A stretch of 30,890 nt of DNA from a virus, in IMG/VR virus record IMGVR_UViG_3300020430_000063, positions 1 to 30,890 of that record; one strand, 5' to 3'. This document shows, piece by piece, positions 18,801 through 24,664 of this stretch (position 1 is the first letter of the stretch; each line of letters starts with the position of its first letter). A model generated the notes under the pieces. That model had not been told where the DNA came from, made no database searches, and saw only the letters and a program-made list of their open reading frames with translations. Both the position numbers and the translations under genes were made by a program.

Positions 18801-18888
18801 ATGCTTCTACTTCTCTATTAAACTGTCTTAGCTCTTGTTGTTTGTTAAGTAAGTAATCTCTATTACTTAACCAGTTTGGATTTATCAA
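12892..18888 (-). CDS. Giant internal virion protein (1998 aa)
   Basis: This 6-kb frame is about a fifth of the window. The start appears to be TTG at 18888, right after the stop of the 132-aa gene; no ATG occurs in frame for roughly the first hundred codons. The protein mixes helical segments, basic linkers (TGKKVANSKAGLKKTQQQPRK near residue 570) and many Trp/Tyr/Phe-rich stretches. A region around 1340-1420 (RRPIGYLNRAPVFKQFYWLW) and a hydrophobic segment near 960 (FKPLVLLRVAFLTRVFMEE) could contact membranes. I looked for polymerase, lysozyme, protease and transglycosylase motifs and saw none. By size and place it resembles the very large proteins packed in podovirus heads and ejected with DNA. 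That role is inferred. Confidence 0.6.
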   Translation of the reverse strand: MINPNWLSNRDYLLNKQQELRQFNREVEAFKANPSAVYDFERVLETHPNLPLNVAYSAWGASIPAGSRDLFDIEDELAKERLLKEQAIHKEIYDRYAPADLERNMQMNVSDFLTFGLFPGGAAPGDIQYGVWGVLGMEWLMQTFGPSGKINVPGIALNALLPGKPFTQGRAIEYYGAIKQAQDYMEQGMSISEAQDRLMIDISDSEVLASGKGSALNEAFKMSGQTNLGALWNEVWSNGFLPSKYDKPINFDRNTIIGFQPVIPEETELYRYYKQAGYSNDESYKKTVAAIGEPLKRRDEDGDIFYTSLARPNKINFYAGRYTFNRKYSLNPDNNHPAWAADNTLLEYSPGRVHASEFYKPGSLSFNLLSGSIDVAHQLADPLFYSKWLKTANVGKRWKQVNRASEFLDNGILLREGKKIKVNTPKIIESVYDDLGKLEELGKEGTQNFSRFRRLFSLGQSGYLSEAKAVRATNKKAKQMRNQLLVFGRVSKYFAPSTDVIFDMPVWNNIFKLVAESGPQNLYAMSRMPLFRHIHPDLLGEMLGLNKADDVKNFFKTYASTGKKVANSKAGLKKTQQQPRKEVIEQLSDTAIGEVGQSGFINNLLINAANDADAFRTSSNFVKRQLSKPMKRFGNQDAAYRNLGSYIGQGARGIVKTGQDLSPFRTAKNVKVITPTVESLNFDKAEEVGKIKAALNKVKENFNGTNEYEIQKYLGFGGAYKTYNEPFLQGLLSITPDSGLVITNKKRAYQNLLKHMEANNYNEKEASEWLLKFINLDYQNKPSIYAYGKKFREWEIDRVEKILGPEVGPEKVAPLRKYLKHINSRLERSKIYANAKTKNIPGFNSNFEVHEVVLADNSRDVGKFKNVGTMNALFLTQMTDSVVPLIPWQYIQRTVSGVWNVIPEASGWTPGTVLAQDAKGFLKFMKSFGKEGYVFPNGFIPRKSATDTDVVNRAMDFYTRKIFKPLVLLRVAFLTRVFMEEQARLLVKGLDNFYTNPMIYTKWLSTGKKMSNKKLLDMGFTQDEIDNIPDIQSVLMSQELLEGTQQTIGLTGFLGKKAGWNPLNVEYRMELKANVSTGEYAQSKLWDYVQVRTDPIGRQVAKHGWGSPELNKWLESAEGRFWLEEYADYSGNYDILTDPWALDQLIQQQEAYIREITGDNIVEGIHFMKQVGSDVKFQMTLDKVVDGNKGSTILRNIIAEGKIPVVQNGKITNKTVDFMSGIDGYKGITGRTKLKDKKALDIKNWEKRSYIKAMTNKQKAKAIDAAKEIFRPTADGGLGLNGGMIRVTDELDEVKKTEKYEDIIDGLFEVLMRRPIGYLNRAPVFKQFYWLWVMDHINQMDKSLQKKYIKNAKAYGVPKQVVDDLITKARLGTGNWNNFSEIEPMNRAYALENLKDLLYDTTTQHKISEVTRNIFPFPEIWFEVFKTWGKLLANNPYPVVGIQKGRRALQGTNDVTDTNTGWFSPHPMNPSDDVFMTPFEAWMGPVLVEGDDDEANMKVQYKSTLSSINLLAQSQVPGTNSIVSFSLNRVLPSRGVLGEFKDWITQFPMPEEISVKNLATIAPTYKKLWAFLQGIDVDLSREWGDKVGVFEFSEEIVREPGEALGELEQMRADATIDYWRHAMVSLEWVNVWKAGRLDKYFKYNIPGWEEGDDVTIEQIEDAMLDYARDRAQVDMFMRFIRSFIGPSSNYKPEYFIKAKNGIHYHMAVLYEEYERILELNNYDTIQTSQDFHSKFGLDHMYLFSPTDIKVAGKGVKTFDAVDFWNSNSREKELLPLSFPFLYGDNPEAKMTWQAINNERYDLTPDEYRRYINKTKGFYQYQSFKEDVETLNNVLQKDNLTIPGSKQDDLFAIVRNSLTADLSGFQRDEYGFITLPQITDIWNEITTIWPDLELTKTTEEGKYFLEMYPIMQEYDAESAAWLARQGQEVSFDWWKQSDDPKAQEFRMYFDKDNKELLAKYPRGFNLYYNVVLRMLNPDRSSWQFLDLNDDEINIIRESG

Positions 18889-18890
18889 TG

Positions 18891-19289
18891 TTAACCCTGT
18901 CGTCTATTAAGTAAATCTAATATTATTGGTGATTTACTAACTTCATACATTGCAGCTAGTGTAATATCTATACTTTTAGTATTTGCTTGCGGTGTCATCC
19001 CAGGACCTAAAGGTGCGCCTGATGTAGGTACTTCATTAGGTCTTTCAGATGGAGAAAAAACATTTGGTCTATTAGGTTGCTGTTGTTGTGGTCTAGGAGC
19101 TACATTAGTTTGTGCTGGTAAAGGTGCAGCCTTTTGTTGATTTAATAAATCTTGTTGTTGACCATAAGGTAAACCAGGCATATCTCTTAAAGGTTGTTTC
19201 TTACTTGCTGGACCACCATCTGTTCTGTTACCACCTACAGGTGCAGGTTTTGCAGGTTGTCTATATCCACCACGTCTATTCTTTACCAT
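18891..19289 (-). CDS. Pro/Gln-rich small protein after the portal (132 aa)
   Basis: ATG at 19289 follows AGGAG. Residues 1-100 are low-complexity and rich in Pro, Gln, Gly and Asn with a basic start (MVKNRRGGYRQPAKPAPVGG; APRPQQQQPNRPNV), so they are probably disordered. The C-terminal 25 residues (DITLAAMYEVSKSPIILDLL) look like one amphipathic helix. The product may be an adaptor that tethers internal proteins to the portal or capsid, but this is guesswork from position between portal and giant protein. It overlaps the 51-aa gene by 14 nt. No relative is recognised. Fast-evolving low-complexity proteins in this place are common in phages. Confidence 0.55.
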   Translation of the reverse strand: MVKNRRGGYRQPAKPAPVGGNRTDGGPASKKQPLRDMPGLPYGQQQDLLNQQKAAPLPAQTNVAPRPQQQQPNRPNVFSPSERPNEVPTSGAPLGPGMTPQANTKSIDITLAAMYEVSKSPIILDLLNRRQG

Positions 19290-19431
19290 AGAACTCCTGT
19301 GTTATTAATATTATTATACCAGGTGTTGGTTGTATAATATGATTAACTTGTTCAGATAAAATGTCTAATTCGTCTATTACACCAAATTCATTATATATTA
19401 TTTCATTAAAAGCATCATCTATGTAATCCAC
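19276..19431 (-). CDS. Hidden 51-aa acidic protein downstream of the portal
   Basis: This frame begins with GTG at 19431, two bases beyond the portal stop, and a perfect GGAGGA lies inside the last portal codons at good spacing. An out-of-frame ATG that overlaps the same bases stops after four codons and is ruled out. The product (MDYIDDAFNEIIYNEFGVID...) is acidic and helical at first, then hydrophobic (PGIIILITQEFYG) at the end. It overlaps the next gene by 14 nt. It fills almost the entire gap between the portal and the 132-aa gene, the usual density of this operon. I do not recognise it. The ribosome site and packing make it likely to be real. Confidence 0.6.
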   Translation of the reverse strand: MDYIDDAFNEIIYNEFGVIDELDILSEQVNHIIQPTPGIIILITQEFYGKE

Positions 19432-19432
19432 A

Positions 19433-21208
19433 TTATCCTCCAAAAGCACCTGCAATACTAGGTTGTTGTCCCATCATTTGTTGTTGCATTTGTTGTTGTA
19501 TCATCATTTGTTGCTCAGGTGTCATTTGTGGTTCTTGTGGTGTGTAAAATTGTTTCATAATTTCTGTTATAGCAGTTGGATATTCATAAATAGCTATAGC
19601 AGCCATTGTAGCTGCAGGGTCACCTTGTGCAGACCTAGCTAATATAGAATCAAATAATACACTTTCTGCTTTGTTTTTACGTATACGTTCCTGTACTTTA
19701 GCTATGTTTTCTAAACCATCGATATTGTCTTGTAAAGTTTCTACGTCTATAACACCTGCTTGCAATAATTGCAACCCAGTTACAATTTTTTGTGGTTCAT
19801 CAAAACCAGCCATAACACCATAAATACGTCTGGTTCTAAAATCTCCACCAATATCTTGTAATACATTGTAGTTTTCGCTAAATGCAGCACCATTAAGAAA
19901 ACCTGCCATAGGTTTTTTTGTTGCATTCATTGTGTAAGATAACACAACATCTAGTTCTAATCTCTTAGCATCCATTTGAACTAAACCTTGTTTAATAATA
20001 TCTCTATATTCAGATATCATTAATGACATAGTACTGTTTAATTCTGACAAGCCAGCACCAGTTACAAATGAATTTGGAGACTGTGAGTCATCGGTTACTG
20101 GGTAGCCACCGACCATTCGCAACTGACGCTCTAACCTGTCAATTTGTTGAAATAATTGATAAGGAATATTATTCATTGGTTTAGAAACTTGTGTACCAGG
20201 AGCTAGATAATTAACCGCAAATCTGCCTTTTCTGTATTGTCCGGACTCTATCTCTCCTGATATGTTAGTTTCTGTAAACACAGAATCTTCCATTGCTATT
20301 GCTGACATAATGTTTATCTTTGCCATCATTGCCATCAAACCTATTACGTGGTCATATTGTCCTTTTAGTTGGTCAAAAGACACACGTTTCATAAATACAA
20401 AAGGAGGTGATGATAGTACGTTAGGTATAAAGTCTAAAATCATATTACGTTCTGGAAATACTACATAAGTACCTCCTTGGTCGTAATATTCAATAATTCT
20501 TACACCTGAGTATGTATTATCTTCCCAAGCTTGTTCTCTATTGTTTTCGTATGATAAAAATGGAGTAGCAGTATCAGGGGTTGCTTCTTCAGCATCATCA
20601 TCTTTTTTAAGTATTTGTTCTGCAAACTCTGGGTATATTTGTGCTAATTTATATCTAGGTACACGTCTTAGTACTGCCATTTCTCTAGGTTGTTGGTCAG
20701 GACCAAAATTACCTGGAAATGTATCATAAGGGTCACGTAGTTCAGCACTAGGATATATAAAACCGTTCTTATCTTTTTTAGTAGTAATTACCCATGCACA
20801 AAAACCATAACCAGGTAGCCATCTAGCTGCTTGTTGTAATTGACTTAACAGATTTTGTTTTTCATCATAACTAGTAACAATACGTTCTAGTTTTTCTGCA
20901 CGCATTTTACTTCTAGTAGAATCATTTTCATTAGGTACATCTACTCTAACTTGTGGTACTCCAGATACTTTTTGTGCAAGTCGGTCAATACCAGATTGCA
21001 ACATATTAGGAGCTGGTAATAAATCGGCATCACTAGTTTCCATAGTGTTACCTAATAAAGCTTTAATACCATCTGCACCACCATTAAGAATTGCTTTAAC
21101 TCTAGATTTTTGTACTTGTCTTTCTTGTACTAATTTACCTGATACAAGTTCAGCTGCATTCTTAACTATTTCTTGATATGTTTTAGTATCTAAATTTTCT
21201 ATCCCCAC
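19433..21208 (-). CDS. Portal protein (591 aa)
   Basis: The start is GTG at 21208, inside the last codons of the terminase gene (10-nt overlap), with GAGG upstream. Portal features are visible: an N-terminal helical region, a conserved stretch with LPAPNMLQSGIDRLAQKVSG (about 63-82), a central beta region with RDPYDTFPGNFG and a long helical stretch around 330-400 (FQQIDRLERQLRMVGGYP; GAGLSELNSTMSLMISEYRD). The C-terminal tail is Met/Gln-rich (MMIQQQMQQQMMGQQ) and probably flexible. The length is normal for portals of tailed phages. It forms the DNA gate at one capsid vertex and binds the terminase, whose gene lies directly upstream in the same transcript. Confidence 0.85.
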   Translation of the reverse strand: MGIENLDTKTYQEIVKNAAELVSGKLVQERQVQKSRVKAILNGGADGIKALLGNTMETSDADLLPAPNMLQSGIDRLAQKVSGVPQVRVDVPNENDSTRSKMRAEKLERIVTSYDEKQNLLSQLQQAARWLPGYGFCAWVITTKKDKNGFIYPSAELRDPYDTFPGNFGPDQQPREMAVLRRVPRYKLAQIYPEFAEQILKKDDDAEEATPDTATPFLSYENNREQAWEDNTYSGVRIIEYYDQGGTYVVFPERNMILDFIPNVLSSPPFVFMKRVSFDQLKGQYDHVIGLMAMMAKINIMSAIAMEDSVFTETNISGEIESGQYRKGRFAVNYLAPGTQVSKPMNNIPYQLFQQIDRLERQLRMVGGYPVTDDSQSPNSFVTGAGLSELNSTMSLMISEYRDIIKQGLVQMDAKRLELDVVLSYTMNATKKPMAGFLNGAAFSENYNVLQDIGGDFRTRRIYGVMAGFDEPQKIVTGLQLLQAGVIDVETLQDNIDGLENIAKVQERIRKNKAESVLFDSILARSAQGDPAATMAAIAIYEYPTAITEIMKQFYTPQEPQMTPEQQMMIQQQMQQQMMGQQPSIAGAFGG

Positions 21209-23112
21209 GGTGCCTCATTCATTTCTGTAATCTTATAATCTCCATAACTAGGATTGTAGTCTAATCCTACATCAGCAGCATGCTCTTTTTGCATACGCCT
21301 AAAAACTTTCATTGGAAACCAACTAGCCATAACTATATCGGTTTTCTCTTTGTTTCTTTTAGAAACAGGTTTTCCATCAAAGTATAACAGTTGTTGTCTA
21401 TATTTCTGTACTTTTGTATTAGATTCTCCATCACCAGTAGGCAAGTGTATTCTTCTATCTTCAAACAAATCAGCCATAGCTCCAACACCATACAATGGGT
21501 CATGTTTGTTTTTACCTGTTAAGTGTCCTTGTACTGTTATACCTGTACGTAAAGTAAATTCTTTTATAGCTGCATCTTGTCGTATAGCAGATTGAAAACC
21601 GTTTTCTTCTACTATCCAATGTCTACAATCGTACTCTTGTAACCATATAGCCATTTGGTCTAGTGCAGCTCTAATACCACCACCACGTTTATTTTCTAGG
21701 TCAACTAAATAAAGCTCACCTCTGTACTGGTCTATACCCCACAATACACTTGCTTGGTAGCCACTTGATGCAGGGTCTAGTCCAGCAACTAAATATAAAT
21801 TTTTATATACTTGTCCTAATACTAAATCACTACGCATACATTGGTCAATTATGTTCATAGTAAATATTTGTGTACCTTCTACATATGCTTGATTGTAATA
21901 AACCATTTCAAATGTTTGTCTACCACCTGTAGATTCAGCAGAATGTAATCTTGATTGTAACCATTTAAAAGTTCTTTTATTAGGCCATAACATACAATCA
22001 ACATGTTCTTCTACATAATGTTCTGGTACATTGCAATCTAATGCATGTGCTGTTTCTACTATGCTTGTAAAGTTATCTGATTCAAGTAAATGATTATATA
22101 AATCATCAGGGTGCTGTCTTGAACCAATTACTACTACAGCAGTATGTTCTTCTTTACGAGATGACAAAGTTGTTGTCCACCATTGTCTTGTAGATTCTCT
22201 TGCACCAGGTTGCATAGTAGTTTGGTGGTCTTCAATATCGTCAGCAATAATTAAATCACAGTCACGAGATAATATCTTTCCACCTTTACCTACAGCAACC
22301 ATAGTAGGTGACTTAATACCTGCAACAGTTCTAGTACCTACAGTAAATTGATTTTGTGACCAGTTTTTACCTGACCTATTGTCTGGTTTAAAAGATTGTC
22401 CAGGCATACAAAAGTCTTCTCTAAGTTCTTCATTAGTATCTAATACATCAAGTACAGCAGATAATGCGTTCTTAGCAATGTCTTCGTTACCACCTACCCA
22501 CATAATACGTACATTAGGGTTTTTACATATTTGATATACAGCAAAGTGTATCAACAATTCAGTCTTTCCATGACGTGGGGGTGACAGTATTAGTAGTTCT
22601 TTACCGTTATCAATACTATCAATAATGTTATTTATCCAGTTAGTATGAAAATCTGCGGTGTCATAATGTTGTCCTAGTTCTGTTCTAAAGTATTTGTGTC
22701 GGAAGTCGGAAAAATTTTCTAATGCTTGTTCTGCTTCTTCTGATAATTTCCAATCTTCTGCTAATATTTCGTTTCTACTGTCTACCTTAAAGGCAGCAAG
22801 CATGCGACTAACAGTAGCAGGTGTGCAACCAAGGAGGGAAGCCGCATCTGCTACTGTCATGTCGCCAGTTGCAACTGCTTCGGCTATACCTTCACTTACG
22901 AAAGCTCGGTAATTCTGTCCTCTGCGTACAGAGGCGTAATCGCCTGTATCTGCATTATACTCTTTATTTATGGGCTTGGTGTCCACTTTGTCATTATGTC
23001 GCTTGTCACGTGCAAATTGACGCTTCTGGCACGTTCCTGAGCAGAATTTACGTTGTCTACCCTTTAATTTTTTCCTACATCCTTCAGCTATGCATATGAT
23101 GTTATTGGTCAC
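21199..23112 (-). CDS. terL: Large terminase with N-terminal Cys cluster and HTH (637 aa)
   Basis: This is the ATP-driven packaging motor and headful or site-specific nuclease. The ATPase has Walker A SPPRHGKTE (177-185) and Walker B DLIIADD (286-292), followed by the coupling region VVVIGSRQHPDD. The nuclease domain shows GLDPASSGYQASVLWG, WIVEENGFQSA and KTDIVMASWFP, which hold likely metal-binding acids. In addition residues 7-28 hold four Cys (C-x4-C-x11-C-x3-C, as in KFCSGTCQKR), and about 85-108 form a helix-turn-helix (MTVADAASLLGCTPATVSRM). The GTG start at 23112 is required to include the Cys pairs. No separate small terminase gene is visible nearby, so the N-terminal part may replace its DNA-recognition role. 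Its promoter candidate lies immediately upstream. Confidence 0.92.
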   Translation of the reverse strand: MTNNIICIAEGCRKKLKGRQRKFCSGTCQKRQFARDKRHNDKVDTKPINKEYNADTGDYASVRRGQNYRAFVSEGIAEAVATGDMTVADAASLLGCTPATVSRMLAAFKVDSRNEILAEDWKLSEEAEQALENFSDFRHKYFRTELGQHYDTADFHTNWINNIIDSIDNGKELLILSPPRHGKTELLIHFAVYQICKNPNVRIMWVGGNEDIAKNALSAVLDVLDTNEELREDFCMPGQSFKPDNRSGKNWSQNQFTVGTRTVAGIKSPTMVAVGKGGKILSRDCDLIIADDIEDHQTTMQPGARESTRQWWTTTLSSRKEEHTAVVVIGSRQHPDDLYNHLLESDNFTSIVETAHALDCNVPEHYVEEHVDCMLWPNKRTFKWLQSRLHSAESTGGRQTFEMVYYNQAYVEGTQIFTMNIIDQCMRSDLVLGQVYKNLYLVAGLDPASSGYQASVLWGIDQYRGELYLVDLENKRGGGIRAALDQMAIWLQEYDCRHWIVEENGFQSAIRQDAAIKEFTLRTGITVQGHLTGKNKHDPLYGVGAMADLFEDRRIHLPTGDGESNTKVQKYRQQLLYFDGKPVSKRNKEKTDIVMASWFPMKVFRRMQKEHAADVGLDYNPSYGDYKITEMNEAPWG

Positions 23113-23132
23113 TTTTAACTAACTTTCTGTAG

Positions 23133-23182
23133 ATGTTTGTATAGTGAGAATTATATGCTATAGTCACCTTAAATACAAACAT
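23133..23182 (-). promoter_or_regulatory. Late promoter candidate flanked by a 10-bp inverted repeat
   Basis: On the minus strand TTGTAT (23173-23178) and TATAAT (23150-23155) are 17 bp apart, facing terL. The perfect repeat ATGTTTGTAT (23133-23142) / ATACAAACAT (23173-23182) places one arm over the -35 box and the other near the expected start point, as in operator pairs bound by a dimeric regulator. The spacer contains AGGTGACTATAG, which resembles part of a T7/SP6-type phage promoter, probably by chance. The same repeat could also form an RNA hairpin in the plus direction. Confidence 0.55.
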
Positions 23183-23399
23183 TAAACACAAGTATTTTGT
23201 TACAAGTAAAGTAGTGACCGGGACACTGAAAGCTGCTGACACGTAAGAGTGTACACTAGAAAGACAAAAGCAGTACTCAAGGACATAAAAAAAGGTTTAA
23301 TTATACACACTAAAGACAATGCCCGCTCACGTCTAAAAGCCTTATACTGACTGGGGTTTCTCTACTGACTACGGAAGTTACCAACTATTTTTTTAACAC
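23183..23399. other. Noncoding part of the divergent region, little clear structure
   Basis: I see no gene here on either strand. Short complementary segments exist (for example CTGCT with AGCAG) but nothing as convincing as in the following 460 bases. The sequence has a run of seven T at its right end (23388-23394) and two copies of TACTGACT about 20 bases apart. It probably contains the plus-strand promoter(s) for the right arm, but the only good -10 box in the vicinity (TATAAT at 23405-23410) has no convincing -35 box. Confidence 0.35.
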
Positions 23400-23439
23400 T
23401 TACGTATAATATTAGTAACACCCTGATTAACATTAGGTA

Positions 23440-23735
23440 GTCAAACTGTATATGTCATCCGATTTCAGTATCCTTATACAGAATAAAATTCTGTATACTG
23501 AAATCTGATGTCATTTAGATACAGTTTGAACAGTATCAAGGATACTGTAGTTATTTCTGATACCGATATACGGTAGTTTAATCTGAACATTAAATCAGAA
23601 ATAACTTCCGAATGTTAATCACAGTAGCAAAGCTACTGGTTATCGTTCCGATAACAACTCTGTGATATTCACGTAGTCTTGGGTACCATCATCCTTATGT
23701 AAGACGCCTTACCCCGCGCTATCGTGATTTTAACC
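23440..23735 (+). ncRNA. Large multi-helix RNA or cruciform candidate in the divergent region
   Basis: Helices found by eye, in order: 23442-23451 with 23519-23528 (10 bp), enclosing 23461-23470 with 23496-23505 (10 bp), enclosing 23477-23484 with 23488-23495 (8 bp, AAA loop); 23530-23537 with 23541-23548 (8 bp); 23549-23561 with 23594-23606 (13 bp); a three-way junction of 23618-23624 with 23660-23666 (7 bp), 23625-23628 with 23632-23635, and 23639-23645 with 23649-23655 (7 bp); 23669-23673 with 23723-23727. Near the end 23676-23680/23701-23705 and 23681-23685/23710-23714 cross as in a pseudoknot. No reading frame is present. It could be a large phage RNA, a replication origin with cruciforms, or a long leader. 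The plus strand is assumed because right-arm genes follow. Confidence 0.55.
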
Positions 23736-23763
23736 TTTCTCAAATGGTTCAGCATAGTGCAAT

Positions 23764-23862
23764 ATATCTCTTACCTCTCATAACTCTAGTCCCTTCCGAC
23801 AGAACTCTTTATGAGTTCTCTGTCGAAAGATGACAGAGTTAATAGAGAGGATAAAGAGATAT
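23764..23862 (+). promoter_or_regulatory. Long hairpin hiding the start codon of the first right-arm gene
   Basis: Successive helices 23764-23772/23854-23862 (9 bp), 23774-23779/23845-23850, 23782-23787/23835-23840, 23789-23791/23832-23834 and 23797-23803/23819-23825 form a nearly continuous stem of about 100 nt. Its 3' strand contains the purine-rich ribosome-binding sequence (GAGAGG) and the A and U of the ATG at 23861. Translation of that gene would need the stem to open or be cut. The apical part belongs to the four-member hairpin family (loop CTCTTTATGAGTTC). Confidence 0.65.
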
Positions 23863-24055
23863 GAATTGCTTACTATGCGAAAAACCATTCGATAAGAAAG
23901 GTTCTAAAATCCACGATTTAGCGTGGGACAGTAAGGCTAAGTCTTACCGAAAGGATGAGAATGGTAACCCAAAGACATACGTGATAAATATTCACAGAGA
24001 TTGTTATTGGGAACGCTATAACGCAAGCAAAGCTACTGAAGGGAGTGTCGCATAG
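23861..24055 (+). CDS. Small Cys/His zinc-knuckle protein (64 aa)
   Basis: First gene of the right arm. ATG at 23861 lies in a long hairpin that also covers its purine-rich ribosome site, so expression is probably controlled at the RNA level. The product has CLLC at residues 3-6 and HRDC near residue 45, separated by a basic, polar stretch with Lys and Asp. A C-x2-C plus H-x2-C set can bind one zinc ion. The rest has no known motif. It belongs to a group of small proteins in this arm with the same Cys/His pattern. DNA, RNA or protein binding in the host takeover stage is plausible. The family is not recognised. Confidence 0.6.
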   Translation: MNCLLCEKPFDKKGSKIHDLAWDSKAKSYRKDENGNPKTYVINIHRDCYWERYNASKATEGSVA

Positions 24056-24071
24056 CGACACCCCTTCGGGG
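24045..24071 (+). promoter_or_regulatory. Tandem GC-rich hairpins over a gene junction
   Basis: A 7-bp stem (GTGTCGC with GCGACAC, loop ATA) spans the stop codon of the 64-aa gene and is followed directly by CCC-TTCG-GGG, a UUCG tetraloop hairpin. The GGGG of the second stem is the only ribosome-binding-like sequence before the next ATG at 24079. No T tract follows, so mRNA protection or control of the second gene is more likely than termination. Confidence 0.6.
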
Positions 24072-24078
24072 TTACTAA

Positions 24079-24321
24079 ATGTCTGAACAAGACAAGACTG
24101 GCGCAACTATGAAAATAATTGAATGCGGATACTGTAAATTAGATGTCGATATAAACGATAGACATCCTGAATACTTACGAAGTAAAGGGATATCTATACC
24201 ATTATATCTGCATCGCAGCTGTGCATCTAAGATAAATAACTTAGGCGAAAATGTATGGCATTTTCACAAGTTATCTACGACATATAAAGTTAAGCAGAAT
24301 ACTACTGGAAAGTTATTCTAA
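24079..24321 (+). CDS. Small Cys/His zinc-knuckle protein (80 aa)
   Basis: ATG at 24079 lies 7 nt after GGGG, which is itself part of a UUCG hairpin. An internal ATG at residue 11 (MKIIECGYC) is an alternative start. The protein has CGYC (about 16-19) and LHRSC (about 44-48), the same C-x2-C / H-x2-C pairing as the preceding gene, and a basic C-terminal third (KLSTTYKVKQNTTGKLF). It ends 12 nt before a further tiny gene. The similarity of the LHRSC segment to IHRDC in the first gene suggests an old duplication. Zinc binding is inferred from these residues. Function is unknown. Confidence 0.6.
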   Translation: MSEQDKTGATMKIIECGYCKLDVDINDRHPEYLRSKGISIPLYLHRSCASKINNLGENVWHFHKLSTTYKVKQNTTGKLF

Positions 24322-24333
24322 GAAAGGAACGAT

Positions 24334-24501
24334 ATGAATATCGAAGAAATTAAAAATGCATTAGATGTAATGGAACGAACATTACATCCTGATGATTACA
24401 AGTTGCTTGTTGACGGTGTCAGCCAAGCAGTACGTAATCACAGACAGAATCAAAAGGATGACCAAATATCTGATGATTTAGTAGAGTTGGGTATCGCTTA
24501 G
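24334..24501 (+). CDS. Small acidic helical protein (55 aa)
   Basis: ATG at 24334 follows AAAGGA with good spacing. The product (MNIEEIKNALDVMERTLHPD...) is predicted by eye to be two amphipathic helices, with an acidic, polar C-terminal part (QKDDQISDDLVEL). No Cys, membrane segment or known motif. It closes the first short gene block; the next 160 bases contain a large hairpin and no gene. Small size and lack of relatives make function unknowable from sequence. The ribosome site and position after the 80-aa gene support a real gene. Confidence 0.55.
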   Translation: MNIEEIKNALDVMERTLHPDDYKLLVDGVSQAVRNHRQNQKDDQISDDLVELGIA

Positions 24502-24550
24502 GCGATACTCACTCTGGTATCTAAGGTATCCGAAATAAAATAACTGGCGT

Positions 24551-24638
24551 AATTAGAAAGAACAAGGGATATTTATCGTTCTCTCTCTCTTCTCTTATGG
24601 ATACGAGAGAGAGATTTATTCTCTTGTTCTTAGTAATT
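24551..24638 (+). promoter_or_regulatory. Stem-loop of the shared-loop family before the 109-aa gene
   Basis: Nested helices: 24551-24555/24634-24638, 24558-24566/24623-24631 (9 bp) and CTCTCTCTC against GAGAGAGAG (24605-24613). The loop TCTCTTATGGATAC contains the core shared with hairpins at 23805, 25897 and 27545. TGGCGT occurs just before the stem, as in two other members. It ends 26 nt before the GTG start at 24665 and follows the end of the previous gene block, so it marks a block boundary. Confidence 0.6.
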
Positions 24639-24664
24639 ATGTAATAAAAAGTAAGAAAGGATAT

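Noticed and set aside
23156-23172. T7/SP6-type promoter from AGGTGACTATAG upstream of terL
   Set aside because: The match is partial, no phage RNA polymerase gene is seen in the window and no second copy was found, so the sigma-70-type reading is preferred.
23440-23735. CRISPR array, because of repeated palindromes
   Set aside because: The palindromes differ in sequence and there is no regular repeat-spacer pattern.
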